57,796 nucleotides of DNA from Alicyclobacillus tolerans (GCF_021739485.1 NZ_JAJFNK010000031.1:1-57796), one strand, 5' to 3'; positions 1 to 8,029 are shown, counted from the first letter of the stretch. Notes: a model not told the origin generated them from the sequence alone. A program made the numbers and translations.

Positions 1-77
1 GGGCCTATAGCTCAGCTGGCTAGAGCGCACGACTGATAATCGTGAGGTCAGAGGTTCGAGTCCTCTTAGGCCCACCA
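1..77 (+). tRNA. tRNA-Ile (GAT)
   Basis: Full cloverleaf with acceptor GGGCCTA pairing TAGGCCC, D arm, anticodon loop reading GAT, TTCGAGTC T-loop and an encoded CCA end. It begins at the first base of the window, so upstream context is not visible. A terminator follows directly. Confidence 0.97.
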
Positions 78-83
78 GGAAAA

Positions 84-116
84 AGCCTACCCGAATGTCA
101 AGGGTGGGCTTTTTTG
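84..116 (+). terminator. Rho-independent terminator after tRNA-Ile
   Basis: A 9-bp stem (AGCCTACCC with GGGTGGGCT, one G-U pair) is followed by a T run at 110-115, placed 7 bases after the tRNA CCA end. Confidence 0.9.
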
Positions 117-248
117 TTGCCTTCCAGCATACCGCCTGGCGCTACCCGCCACACCGCAGGGCTTTACCGCCTGTACAACGGTCAGAGCACAGGGCTTTAC
201 TCCGACTTCACGGCGGTCAAAGCTTTGGGTCTCTGAAACTTTTGGGGA

Positions 249-369
249 TTGACGTCATTCGCCGCAGCAGGTAATCTGAGGAGGAGTTGAGCTGAGTGCA
301 GGTAGTCAAGCCGGATTCTAGGCGCTTTTCCATGGCCGGTCATGACCACAGCCCTGCTGTGGTTTTTTT
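249..369 (+). promoter_or_regulatory. trpGE leader: promoter, NAG-repeat tract and terminator
   Basis: The 337-base gap between tRNA-Ile and trpG holds a promoter-like pair (TTGACG at 249-254, 17-bp spacer, TAATCT at 272-277). A run of NAG triplets, mostly 2-3 nt apart, follows at 278-310 (GAG, GAG, GAG, GAG, CAG, TAG, AAG). Then comes a hairpin, 8-bp stem ACCACAGC/GCTGTGGT at 345-363, with a T tract to 369. NAG repeats before a terminator resemble TRAP-controlled trp leaders. That TRAP acts here is inference. No T-box motif was seen, and nothing else is recognised at 118-248. Confidence 0.45.
345..369 (+). terminator. Rho-independent terminator upstream of trpG
   Basis: ACCACAGC, loop CCT, GCTGTGGT, then a run of T. 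It lies 85 bases before the trpG start on the coding strand, so it is either an attenuator of trpG-trpE or the end of an upstream transcript. Confidence 0.75.
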
Positions 370-454
370 GATCGAACCGCATTGAGTAAAGGCGCTTCAG
401 GAGAGCCATACGTCAGAGCTTAAATCCGGCGCCGTTGAGTGGAGGATGATATGA

Positions 455-1021
455 ATGCTGCTCGTCATTGACAACTTTGATTCGTTTACGTACAACCTCG
501 TTCAGTACTGCAGTGAATTAGGTGCACAGGTCGTTGTTCGCCGAAACAACACCCTTCTATCGGAACTTCAATCCCTGAATCCTGGCGCGCTTCTGGTTTC
601 TCCAGGGCCGTGTACTCCGAATGAAGCCGGGGTGTCCCTGGATGCGATTCGCTTCTTCGGCGGACGTATCCCTGTCCTCGGTGTATGCCTTGGCCATCAA
701 AGTCTGGGGCAAGCGTTTGGGGCTAAGGTGATTCGGGCTCCCGAACTCAAACACGGAAAAACCTCCATGGTAGAGCATGTTTCAGACCCGTTGTTCGAAG
801 GTGTTCCTCAGGTTTTTCAAGCCACTCGATACCATTCCTTAGTTGTTGACCGCGAAGGTCTTCCTCAAAGTTTCCAGGAAATTGCATGGTCTGACCGGTT
901 GATTATGGGGTTGAGGCATCAACCCACCGGCGCTGTCGGTGTTCAGTTTCATCCCGAGTCCATCATGACGCCCGACGGTAAGACCATTCTTGGCAATTTC
1001 TTGTCCAGTGCCGTAGCCTAA
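455..1021 (+). CDS. trpG: Anthranilate synthase glutamine amidotransferase (TrpG/PabA)
   Basis: A 188-aa class I glutamine amidotransferase that hydrolyses glutamine and passes ammonia to the chorismate-using partner. The N-terminus LLVIDNFDSFTYNL is the classic start of the family. The nucleophile loop is GVCLGHQSLG (catalytic Cys about residue 75), and the His-Glu pair lies in the FHPES motif near the C-terminus. The start is ATG 455 with GGAGGA 8 nt upstream; the ATG at 451 is out of frame. trpE follows after 29 bases, so the two form a complex in the first step of tryptophan synthesis. The subunit may also serve p-aminobenzoate synthesis, as in Bacillus. Confidence 0.93.
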   Translation: MLLVIDNFDSFTYNLVQYCSELGAQVVVRRNNTLLSELQSLNPGALLVSPGPCTPNEAGVSLDAIRFFGGRIPVLGVCLGHQSLGQAFGAKVIRAPELKHGKTSMVEHVSDPLFEGVPQVFQATRYHSLVVDREGLPQSFQEIAWSDRLIMGLRHQPTGAVGVQFHPESIMTPDGKTILGNFLSSAVA

Positions 1022-1050
1022 GCGCACGGCTGAAAAAAGGAGGAAGTTTC

Positions 1051-2622
1051 ATGTCAGTCAAATACGGGTATGGTACGAACCTTGACCCTTTCTATCTCTT
1101 TCTCGACCTCGTCGACGAGTTTGGCGAAGGCGAGGTCTTTCTTCTCGACGCTGCCAAGGAGACCAGCTCGCACTACCAAATGAGCCTTTTGGGCGTGTTG
1201 CCTTTATTGGAAGTGCAAGTCAAGGACGAAGTGGTTCGCATTTTTGCCCCGCAAAAACTTCTTCACGTGCTGCAAGCTCGACTCAGCGATTTAAAAGGGG
1301 AATTGAACGCGTCTGGGGCGTCGGAACCTTTGGAATCTGCCGCGATGGGGAGTGTGATTGAAGGGCTCCCTCTGGTCTATTGCACTTCAGACCCGATGGC
1401 ATTGCTGGAACGCGTTCGCAGCTTCTTGTTCGAACTGCACAACGGGCAGCCATTTGTGCCGTTTTCCAGCGGCTTGCTCGGGTACTTTGGGTACGATGCC
1501 GTTCATTACCTGGAACGCCTGCCAAAATCCACTCAAGATGACCGGGGCCTTCCGGACGTTCGACTTCAATGGCACGCTGTCGTAGCGCATCTGGTGGACG
1601 GGCAAATGGTGCTTCACAACGCAAAACACGCGTTGGCCCAGGTGTTTGAAGGCCAGGAGCTGATGGATTGGCAAAACCGCATCGATGGGGTGGAACAGCA
1701 CATTTTGGCTTCTGCAGCCCAGGACATGTCTGGTGAAAGGCTGGCGAAGTACGAACGCGATCGCGTCGACACTTCATCGTTTCACGACGACGTCAGCCAG
1801 GCGGAATTTGAAGCGGCTGTGGAACGAGCGAAAGAGTACGTCCGGGCCGGAGACATCTTCCAGGTGGTGCTGTCCAAGCGAATGCGCGTCAACAAGGTCA
1901 TTCACCCGTATGTGGCTTACGAACGCTTGCGCAAGCTCAATCCGTCGCCATACATGTTCGTGGCAGAGTACCCCGGAATGCGCATTTTTGGGGCCAGTCC
2001 GGAAGTGCAATTCCGGGCAGTGGACAACAGGGCTGAAATGAAACCCATCGCGGGCACGTCCAAAGGCCGTGGCAAGACCCCGGAAGAAGACGCTCTGCTC
2101 ATGCAACGCTTGCAAAACGACGAAAAAGAACGCGCAGAGCACCTGATGCTGGTGGATTTGTGCCGCAACGACTTAGGCAGGGTCTGCCGCTTTGGCACGG
2201 TTCAGGTGCCAGAGTTCATGACAGTTGAACCGTATTCACACTTGTTCCACCTCGTTTCCGCCGTTCACGGAGAATTGCGTGACGACGTGAGTGTATTCCA
2301 CGCTTTGTTGGCAACCTTCCCGGCCGGCACGCTGTCAGGTGCTCCAAAAATCCGGGCGATGGAAATCATCGATGAATTGGAGAACTATCGCCGTGGACCT
2401 TACGGAGGGATGCTCGGGATGATCGACTTGGCTGCGAATGCAAACACTGCCATTGTCATTCGCACCGTCGTAGAAGCCCATGACCAGTACTACATTCAGG
2501 TGGGTGCCGGCATTGTCGCAGACAGCGATCCCACCCAGGAATGGTTGGAATGCGGACACAAGGCAGGTGCGGTTTTGGACGTCCTGCTGCCCAAACGGGA
2601 ACAAGAAGGAATTATGCCGTAA
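1051..2622 (+). CDS. trpE: Anthranilate synthase component I
   Basis: A 523-aa chorismate-using enzyme with AAAGGAGG at 1036-1043 before ATG 1051. The C-terminal half has the chorismate-binding signatures: KPIAGT (about residue 332), ERAEHLMLVDLCRNDLGR, and FPAGTLSGAPKIRAMEII. The PIAGT motif has Ala where aminodeoxychorismate synthase PabB carries the nucleophilic Lys (PIKGT), which favours TrpE over PabB. The N-terminal feedback-site region reads FLLDAAKE rather than the usual LLES, so tryptophan sensitivity may differ; this is inference. The gene is paired with trpG, and no other trp genes follow. The next gene is pspA. Confidence 0.92.
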   Translation: MSVKYGYGTNLDPFYLFLDLVDEFGEGEVFLLDAAKETSSHYQMSLLGVLPLLEVQVKDEVVRIFAPQKLLHVLQARLSDLKGELNASGASEPLESAAMGSVIEGLPLVYCTSDPMALLERVRSFLFELHNGQPFVPFSSGLLGYFGYDAVHYLERLPKSTQDDRGLPDVRLQWHAVVAHLVDGQMVLHNAKHALAQVFEGQELMDWQNRIDGVEQHILASAAQDMSGERLAKYERDRVDTSSFHDDVSQAEFEAAVERAKEYVRAGDIFQVVLSKRMRVNKVIHPYVAYERLRKLNPSPYMFVAEYPGMRIFGASPEVQFRAVDNRAEMKPIAGTSKGRGKTPEEDALLMQRLQNDEKERAEHLMLVDLCRNDLGRVCRFGTVQVPEFMTVEPYSHLFHLVSAVHGELRDDVSVFHALLATFPAGTLSGAPKIRAMEIIDELENYRRGPYGGMLGMIDLAANANTAIVIRTVVEAHDQYYIQVGAGIVADSDPTQEWLECGHKAGAVLDVLLPKREQEGIMP

Positions 2623-2715
2623 CGTCCAAATACGGCACAAATACTGCCTTTGACGGCCGGTTGCAGTATAATGGGGCTAGCTGCTCCGTGCAGCAAGTAC
2701 GGGAGGGTGAGCCCC

Positions 2716-3414
2716 ATGGGACTGTTTCGCAGGGTAAGCAGTATTTTTGAGTCCAAGGTCAATAAACTGCTCGATCAATTCGAAGACCCCAACGCGACGC
2801 TTGACCTCAGCTACGAAAAAATGTTGGATGGTTTGCAGGATATAAACCGCCATTTGGCTGACGTTGTCACGCAACAAAAGCAAATCGAATTGCAAATGGC
2901 GAGTGTCCACAAAGACATTGCGAGGCGCGACGAAGAAGCCAGAGCAGCGCTGAAAATGAACCGGGAAGACTTGGCAAAGGCCGCTCTCGAACGGAAACAT
3001 CAAAGCACTGAGCAACTGACGCAGTTGCAGCAAGCGGCCGAGAACATCACCGCGCAAGTAGAGCGGTTAAAGGACGCAAAGCGCCGGTTTGAAGAGCGCA
3101 TGAACTCGTTTAAAACGCAAAAAGAAGTGGCCAAAGCCAGTTATAAGGCCGCTCAGGCTCAAGTCAAGATGGGGGAATCGCTCACCGGGATCAGCCGCCA
3201 ACTTGGAGGCGTCTCCGACGCGCTGAGACGGGCGAACGACAAGACGGAGCAAATGTCGGCACGCGCTGCCGCCGTGGAGTCGTTGATGGATGAAGGTATC
3301 CTGGACGATCCGTTGGATGGGCGCGACAAAACGGAGCGGGAATTGGATAAGTTGAAACGCCAATCCGCCGTGGATGACGACCTAAAACGGTTGAGAAAAG
3401 AGTTGGGCAGCTGA
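2716..3414 (+). CDS. pspA: PspA/IM30 family membrane-stress protein
   Basis: A 232-aa, almost fully alpha-helical protein with the family's N-terminal start GLFRRVSSIFESKVNKLLDQ (amphipathic membrane-binding helix), the phrase EDPNATLDLSYEKM, and long coiled coils to residue 180. PspA/Vipp1 proteins form oligomeric coats on stressed cytoplasmic membranes. ATG 2716 is chosen because GGGAGGGTGA ends 5 nt upstream and the family start coincides; an in-frame ATG at 2650 would add 22 residues unlike the family. It lies 93 bases after trpE and is probably a separate unit. Confidence 0.92.
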   Translation: MGLFRRVSSIFESKVNKLLDQFEDPNATLDLSYEKMLDGLQDINRHLADVVTQQKQIELQMASVHKDIARRDEEARAALKMNREDLAKAALERKHQSTEQLTQLQQAAENITAQVERLKDAKRRFEERMNSFKTQKEVAKASYKAAQAQVKMGESLTGISRQLGGVSDALRRANDKTEQMSARAAAVESLMDEGILDDPLDGRDKTERELDKLKRQSAVDDDLKRLRKELGS

Positions 3415-3517
3415 GAAGAAATGCAATCGGGAGAGTTGTAAAAGGCAGCTGAAAAAGAAAAGCAACCGGAAGATGGGCATTAGCCCTCAACAGATTCAGG
3501 AAACACAGATTTGGAAG

Positions 3518-3546
3518 TTGTACAAACGCCGCGGATGTGTTATAGT
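3518..3546 (+). promoter_or_regulatory. Promoter of tRNA-Arg
   Basis: TTGTAC (3518-3523), a 17-bp spacer and TATAGT (3541-3546), placed 14 bases before the mature tRNA 5' end. This is a good sigma-A-type match. Confidence 0.75.
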
Positions 3547-3560
3547 ATTTATCGTGTCTT

Positions 3561-3636
3561 GCGTCCGTAGCTCAGTGGATAGAGCGCTAGCCTCCGGAGC
3601 TAGAAGTCGGGGGTTCGAAACCCTCCGGACGCGCCA
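3561..3636 (+). tRNA. tRNA-Arg (CCG), probable prophage attachment site
   Basis: Acceptor GCGTCCG pairs with CGGACGC. Anticodon stem CTAGC/GCTAG frames loop CTCCGGA, giving anticodon CCG. CCA is encoded at 3634-3636. A tyrosine integrase gene ends 70 bases downstream on the opposite strand, the standard arrangement for phages that integrate at a tRNA 3' end. The tRNA itself is intact, as expected when the phage restores it. Confidence 0.96.
3610..3636. other. Candidate attL core (3' end of tRNA-Arg)
   Basis: The T arm and acceptor end of tRNA-Arg are the likely core, inferred only from the adjacent integrase. I searched the right end by eye for a second copy of the GGTTCGAAACCC...GGACGC segment and found none inside the window, so the exact core cannot be defined. 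Confidence 0.4.
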
Positions 3637-3650
3637 TAGAAACCCTTGAA

Positions 3651-3678
3651 AATCCCTTGTGCCGCAAGGGATTTTTTA
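3651..3678. terminator. Bidirectional terminator between tRNA-Arg and integrase
   Basis: A 9-bp perfect stem, AATCCCTTG/CAAGGGATT with loop TGCCG, has a T run on the plus strand and A-rich sequence on the left. It can end both the tRNA transcript and the minus-strand integrase transcript. Confidence 0.85.
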
Positions 3679-3706
3679 TTTTCCAAGAAACTGGGTATTC
3701 TAAGAT

Positions 3707-4939
3707 TCAAGGCGTTTGGGAACGAGTTGGGAACGGATTTAATTTCTCTAGACGATCGGCGGTCTCACGTGACACCGTTTCGGATTCATGGGTGTAAATA
3801 TCCGCCGTCGTAGCGAGCCTCGTATGTCGCAACCGCTCTTGGATGGATTTGAGGTCCGCGCCGTCTTCACGTAAGAGCATGGCCGTGGTATGCCGCAAGT
3901 CGTGCAATCGGATCCTCGGAAGATCATGCTTGTCCAAAAATCGACGCCAATGCAGAGATGGGGTGCCTGGATAGAGCTTGTCCCCATACCCCGAATGAAA
4001 AAGGTATTGTTTATCCCCACCGTTCCAGTCTGAACCGGCCAAAAGGCGTTCTTGGTTCCAGGTCTTTTTGTACTGTGCCAAGGAGTCCATGTACCACCGG
4101 GGCATAGGCACAAAGGCTTCAGACTCCTCGGTCTTGAGTTCGGCCTCGACGGCGTTGCCTTGCTCATCGAGTGAGATTTGTTTCGTTACATGAAGACCCG
4201 CACGTTCAAAGTCAACTTGGGGCCATTCAATGCCGAGCATTTCACCGCGGCGAAAGCCACCAAGCAGCACACCTAGGTAGTACATGCGCCAATGCTCAGG
4301 CTCCTCGTGTAGCGCTGTAATTAATAGCTCAGATTCAGCCCGCGTATAATTGTGCTTTTTGGCTCGGATTCGTTTCTTTTCTTGCTTGTCAGGACTAGGA
4401 CGGTCAATCCCGGCCATAGGGTTCGAAGCAATCACATGCCACTTTGTCGCGGCGTCTAGAATTGATTTTAAAGCCTTGTAGATGTTCAATACTGTATTCG
4501 TCGCTAGAGGTCCAGGACGGCCGTCCTTGCGCCCCTCAGGAGTTCGAAGCTTAGTCATGAAAGACACAATGTGCATTGTTTTAATTTTGTGTAATTCCAT
4601 GTGCCCAAACTCAGGAATTAGATGGGTCTCGATGAACGCCATATAGGTGCGCCTCGTAAATGCTCCGAGATGCTGGTCAGCGTAGTTCTTTTTCCACTCC
4701 TCGACGAATGCAGCGAACGTCATTCGTCCCGGTCGTATATATTGGCCCGATTCTACCTCTTGTTGGAATTTTGCCAACTCCATATTGAGATAATCCTGGA
4801 GGCGACGTTTTGTTTTCAGTAATTGTTCGTCATCAATTCGGATCGTTTTGCGACGCTGTACCCGTTTTCCCGATGCATCATAGCCATCCTCGACAATGAG
4901 CCGCCACGAGTTCGTTCCGCGTTTTTCGATACTTGGCAC
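3707..4939 (-). CDS. int: Prophage tyrosine integrase
   Basis: About 410 aa. It has an N-terminal arm-binding part (KRGTNSWRLIVEDGYD), a core-binding SAM-like domain (about residues 70-165) and a C-terminal catalytic domain. The catalytic residues are Arg in GGFRRGEMLG, His-x-x-Arg in HDLRHT, His in LRHTRL, and Tyr in ADIYTHES. The start is taken at GTG 4939 because GAGGAGG lies 11 nt upstream and homologous integrases begin near this phrase; a TTG start at 5002 would add 21 residues. It sits next to tRNA-Arg, its probable target. A LexA box overlaps its promoter, predicting SOS induction. Confidence 0.93.
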   Translation of the reverse strand: MPSIEKRGTNSWRLIVEDGYDASGKRVQRRKTIRIDDEQLLKTKRRLQDYLNMELAKFQQEVESGQYIRPGRMTFAAFVEEWKKNYADQHLGAFTRRTYMAFIETHLIPEFGHMELHKIKTMHIVSFMTKLRTPEGRKDGRPGPLATNTVLNIYKALKSILDAATKWHVIASNPMAGIDRPSPDKQEKKRIRAKKHNYTRAESELLITALHEEPEHWRMYYLGVLLGGFRRGEMLGIEWPQVDFERAGLHVTKQISLDEQGNAVEAELKTEESEAFVPMPRWYMDSLAQYKKTWNQERLLAGSDWNGGDKQYLFHSGYGDKLYPGTPSLHWRRFLDKHDLPRIRLHDLRHTTAMLLREDGADLKSIQERLRHTRLATTADIYTHESETVSRETADRLEKLNPFPTRSQTP

Positions 4940-5035
4940 GTTGTGAAATACCTCCTCGTTCAGTTTTAAGTTGCCCCGTTCCCAACTGTGGTTTGGGAAC
5001 AATGACTCGAATCTACATATGAATCACTCCTCCCA

Positions 5036-5077
5036 AGAACGTATGTTCGGTATGACGGGCGCGAAAGTACCTGCCAA
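5036..5077 (-). promoter_or_regulatory. Integrase promoter with LexA (SOS) box
   Basis: On the minus strand, TTGGCA (5077-5072), a 17-bp spacer and CATACC (5054-5049) form a promoter upstream of int. GAACGTATGTTC at 5037-5048 fits the Bacillus LexA/DinR box GAACRNRYGTTC at every position and abuts the -10 region. Repression by LexA and release on DNA damage follows from known LexA biology; action here is inferred. Confidence 0.7.
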
Positions 5078-5105
5078 ATAGCCTTGTGAGCGCGCAGGGC
5101 AAAAG

Positions 5106-5516
5106 TCACATAAAAAATTTTGACATTTCCTCCGGAACGTCTTTCCGTATGAGAAAATCAACGATTGTTTCGCCGCGCTGAGGAGAGTCCCCCGCCGTTA
5201 AGAGGCGAATCGCAAATTTGTTTGCTTGTCTCTCAAACTTCCCCGCGTTGCGAAAGGATTGCTCGTCTAGCCAAAACCGGCTTAGACCTGGGTGAAGCCG
5301 GTCGTGAGCAAGTTCGTGGGCGCAAATGAATCTCTGCCACTGTTCGTTAAGCTCTTCGTGAATCACGATATACCGCCGACGCAGTTTTCTCATGTAAAGG
5401 CCGCGTGTGCCGCTACCGAGATCACGAAACCAAACCGTGATATTCAGATAACTTGCAAGTTCAAAAGGACAATTAGTTTTATATTTGCGGATGAGATGCC
5501 GAATAACTTTGTCCAC
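5106..5516 (-). CDS. immA: ImmA/IrrE-type metallopeptidase
   Basis: A 136-aa protein with the zinc protease motif HELAH (about residues 66-70), followed by a Glu-rich helix containing FERQANKFA, the third-ligand region of the ImmA/IrrE family (DUF955). In ICEBs1 and phi105, ImmA cleaves the element's XRE repressor after DNA damage. Here the gene lies 15 bases downstream of the repressor on the same strand, exactly that arrangement. It begins with GTG 5516 after GAGGCGGTC. Confidence 0.92.
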   Translation of the reverse strand: MDKVIRHLIRKYKTNCPFELASYLNITVWFRDLGSGTRGLYMRKLRRRYIVIHEELNEQWQRFICAHELAHDRLHPGLSRFWLDEQSFRNAGKFERQANKFAIRLLTAGDSPQRGETIVDFLIRKDVPEEMSKFFM

Positions 5517-5531
5517 TGTGACCGCCTCACA

Positions 5532-6320
5532 TCACTCATCGATGGGTTTTCGCTTATTCTTCTTCTTTGCGTCCCAGAAAACGGCTTCCATAACTCGCAA
5601 CACCTTCTCCTTGTCCTCGTCATCCAAAGGCACTCCGTCAAACATGACCGGAGCATCTTCTTCGAGCATTTTCTTGAAGTCCAGTTTATCTTTCGATGTA
5701 GCCCATGCGGGAATGGATGGATTGTCGACTGATTGGTTCGGTTTGGTATGATCCAAGCGGTCGGGGTCGGCCATAGCGTCTTCATATACAGCGTTTTTGT
5801 ATTTTATATACTCCACAGCCATTTGCGCCTCAGACAACCCTTGATCCTGGTAATGATGCAACAAATCTAAAGGGATATCCTCCAATAACTCTTCGCTTAA
5901 CTCATCAAAATCATATCCGGCTGCTTCAAATAGCGATCCGACGTCAACTAACCAATCGCTATCATTATGGATTGCAATTGCCAAAACGGTCTCAACAGAA
6001 GGTTGTTTATACTCGACACCTGAACACAGTCGATTTAAATAAACTTCGTCCAAGCCGGTATCATCAGCAAATTGCTTTATTGATCTTCTGTACCTTACTA
6101 AGTTTACAAGCGACGTAAATTCTCCTTTATCGAAACCGTACAGCAAAAAATCAGTTGAGACACCAAAGTACTCCGCCACCTTCTGCACTTTATCAATGGA
6201 CGGCGAGCTTTTATCCCAGTTTCGGATAGTCCCCCTGCCGAGTCCAATTTCTCTTTCAAGACCTATTAAAGTAGTGTTTTTTCTACTACACAGATCTTGA
6301 ATACGTTCGACCAATGGCAC
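5532..6320 (-). CDS. XRE-family phage repressor (CI/ImmR-like)
   Basis: About 262 aa with an N-terminal helix-turn-helix (TTLIGLEREIGLGRGTIRNWDK, residues about 15-37) and no recognisable S24 autoprotease domain. That fits inactivation by the neighbouring ImmA peptidase instead of self-cleavage. The C-terminal part is long and acidic. GTG 6320 is chosen because AAGGAGG lies 8 nt upstream; the longer ORF from 6362 lacks such a site. It is transcribed away from the lytic genes, so it is the expected maintenance repressor acting on the operator region at 6321-6586. Confidence 0.88.
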   Translation of the reverse strand: MPLVERIQDLCSRKNTTLIGLEREIGLGRGTIRNWDKSSPSIDKVQKVAEYFGVSTDFLLYGFDKGEFTSLVNLVRYRRSIKQFADDTGLDEVYLNRLCSGVEYKQPSVETVLAIAIHNDSDWLVDVGSLFEAAGYDFDELSEELLEDIPLDLLHHYQDQGLSEAQMAVEYIKYKNAVYEDAMADPDRLDHTKPNQSVDNPSIPAWATSKDKLDFKKMLEEDAPVMFDGVPLDDEDKEKVLRVMEAVFWDAKKKNKRKPIDE

Positions 6321-6586
6321 AGAAACGGCCTCCTTAAAAGCGTATAGTCGTAAATAAAACACTTTACGTATTGACTAGTAGTAAATTTAGCACTAGAATC
6401 AAACCAACAGCTTAATCATCAGTAAAAAAGGCAACAAAAAAGCTGAAGGCCTATGGCTCACTTTTTCAAAAATCGTTGGGGAACGATTTGCGCTTAGGTT
6501 ACCTTCTTGGCTATAGTAGCTTATTTCCGACTGTTTGTAAATGATTAAGCTGAACATTCAACGAAAAAGGGAGGAGGTCCAAATAG
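6321..6586. promoter_or_regulatory. Divergent operator/promoter region (lysogeny switch)
   Basis: This non-coding block lies between the repressor and Cro-like genes. The rightward promoter is TTGCGC (6488-6493), an 18-bp spacer and TATAGT (6512-6517). A perfect dyad, AAATCGTT-GGGG-AACGATTT at 6470-6489, touches the -35. A 12-bp pair in opposite orientation, CAGCTTAATCAT at 6408-6419 and ATGATTAAGCTG at 6541-6552, flanks the promoter. CTAGT-rich elements at 6374-6396 may be further operators for the leftward promoter. The binding proteins are inferred from position. Confidence 0.7.
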
Positions 6587-6778
6587 ATGCAGAACTACAC
6601 CGAGTTCGGCCTTGAAGCTCGCAGAATCATGCTGCTAAAGAACATCAAGATGACGGAAATCGCCAGACAACTCGGTATCTCGGTGACGTATGTAGGCGAA
6701 ATCTTCAAAGGGACTCGACCAGGCGAGAAGTACAAAGCTCGAATTGCGGAGATTTTGGAAATGAAGTTTATTAGCTAA
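6587..6778 (+). CDS. Small HTH protein (Cro-like)
   Basis: A 63-aa single-domain DNA-binding protein with the helix-turn-helix MTEIARQLGISVTYVGEIFKG. The start ATG 6587 has a strong GGGAGGAGG site. As the first gene of the rightward early operon, opposite the repressor, it is in the cro position, where such proteins bind the same operators and favour lytic growth. The role is inferred from position; the fold is clear. Confidence 0.82.
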   Translation: MQNYTEFGLEARRIMLLKNIKMTEIARQLGISVTYVGEIFKGTRPGEKYKARIAEILEMKFIS

Positions 6779-6839
6779 ACAACTTCTTTTAGTTCCTTGA
6801 TAACTGAATCAAACCTTCTCTGAAAAGGAGGGTGAACGG

Positions 6840-7463
6840 ATGCCGAACACTCGAATTGAGACCTGGAACGCAAATGAGATCCGCTTCGTGGAGAAAGAAC
6901 CAGGCGACTGGTGGGGAGTGGCCGCTGACATCGCCAAGGCCTTAAAATTGCGAACCGATAAGTTGATCGCCCGCTTGGACGATGACCACCTTTCAAAGGT
7001 CCTCATAGTCGATGCGCTCGGTAGAATGCAGAACACCACAATAGTCAACGAATTCGGAATTTACGACGCCGTATTTGAGAGCCGCAAAAAGGAAGCCAAA
7101 GCGTTCAAACGTTGGGTATACGAATTACTCAAAACTCTTCGCCAAGAATCTGGCCTTGAAGGTTTTCAAATCTTTCGAATGCTCGACAAGGAACACCAAA
7201 AGGAGGCGATGGCACGGCTCAAAACGTCGCTCGCAGAACCCGTACGAGTGGATTTTATAAAGGCAAATACCATTGCAAACAAAGCTGTGTCATCAGCGTT
7301 TGGGCATCCCAAGATGCTGAAGAAAAAAGACATGTCCCCGGACATGTTGGTGAAGCGAGAAGAAATTCTAGATGACACTGTCGAGCTAATGGGTGCCGTT
7401 AACAAGTTTGGACTCCATTTGTCTGTCTCAGAAGTTGTGTATGGGAAGTACCTGCGGCAATGA
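6840..7463 (+). CDS. BRO-N domain antirepressor
   Basis: A 207-aa protein. The first about 100 residues match the BRO-N domain of phage antirepressors: WWGVAADIAKALKLRTDKLIARLDDDH, then TTIVNEFGIYDAVFESRKKEAKAFKRWVYELL. The rest is alpha-helical with no clear KilA-C or ANT domain match. Ant proteins of this family oppose phage repressors or bind DNA. It lies in the early operon between two HTH genes, with AAAAGGAGG ahead of ATG 6840. Confidence 0.88.
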   Translation: MPNTRIETWNANEIRFVEKEPGDWWGVAADIAKALKLRTDKLIARLDDDHLSKVLIVDALGRMQNTTIVNEFGIYDAVFESRKKEAKAFKRWVYELLKTLRQESGLEGFQIFRMLDKEHQKEAMARLKTSLAEPVRVDFIKANTIANKAVSSAFGHPKMLKKKDMSPDMLVKREEILDDTVELMGAVNKFGLHLSVSEVVYGKYLRQ

Positions 7464-7476
7464 GAGGTGACTGCAA

Positions 7477-7758
7477 GTGTCAATGTTTGACCAAGCCATG
7501 CAGGAGATGAAACTCGAGGTTATTGACGACCTTGAACAGCGAATCTGGGCGCGGTTGGAACCACGCATCCAGCAGGAACTCCGGGCCAGACACATGTCCA
7601 TCGCAGACACCGCCGAGTACCTGCACGTATCCGAACAAACGGTTCGACGAATGGTTCGTGACCGTGAAATCCCATCGTTCCGGGTTCGAAACCAAATCCT
7701 CGTTCGTCAAATGGACGTCGACGAGTGGATTCAAAAACAAATCAGCGAAGGGAGGTGA
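7477..7758 (+). CDS. Helix-turn-helix (excisionase-like) protein
   Basis: 93 aa, with a winged-helix MerR/Xis-type domain in the C-terminal half: SIADTAEYLHVSEQTVRRMVRDREIPSFRVRNQILVRQMDVDEWI. This is the HTH_17 pattern of small excisionases. GTG 7477 follows GAGGTGA by 6 nt. Its place in the early operon would suit an excisionase or regulator; which of the two cannot be told from sequence. Confidence 0.8.
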   Translation: MSMFDQAMQEMKLEVIDDLEQRIWARLEPRIQQELRARHMSIADTAEYLHVSEQTVRRMVRDREIPSFRVRNQILVRQMDVDEWIQKQISEGR

Positions 7759-7762
7759 GAAC

Positions 7763-8029
7763 GTGTCGACAACGTTGGAGCGTATTCGCAGTCGAAGGCA
7801 GCAACAGGAGGCGAAGCTCAATCGTTTGCAGGACCGACTGGTGGTCACGGCTGAGCTAAACATTCCTGCACATGAAACGGCCGCCCGTGTGGCGTTGCTG
7901 TTCGAGGAAGTCAGTTGGCTTCGGCAGCAAGAAAATATCCTGCTCGGCCAGGAGCAGGACGTCAGGCAATTTGATAATGCAATCGCCAAAACTGTACCAC
8001 TTCGCGGCGGTCGCAGCAAGTGGGCGTAA
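7763..8029 (+). CDS. Hypothetical coiled-coil protein
   Basis: 88 aa, mostly helical (LERIRSRRQQQEAKLNRLQDRL...FEEVSWLRQQENILL). Not recognised. GTG 7763 has GGAGGTGA 5 nt upstream and starts 4 bases after the preceding stop, so it is translated in the same operon. A longer in-frame ORF from 7523 overlaps the HTH gene and is rejected. Confidence 0.7.
   Translation: MSTTLERIRSRRQQQEAKLNRLQDRLVVTAELNIPAHETAARVALLFEEVSWLRQQENILLGQEQDVRQFDNAIAKTVPLRGGRSKWA

Noticed and set aside
118..454. T-box riboswitch before trpG
   Set aside because: No AGGGTGGNACCGCG motif or matching specifier stem was seen.
1283..1777. Minus-strand ORF in trpE
   Set aside because: Antisense to a well-conserved enzyme; nothing recognisable.
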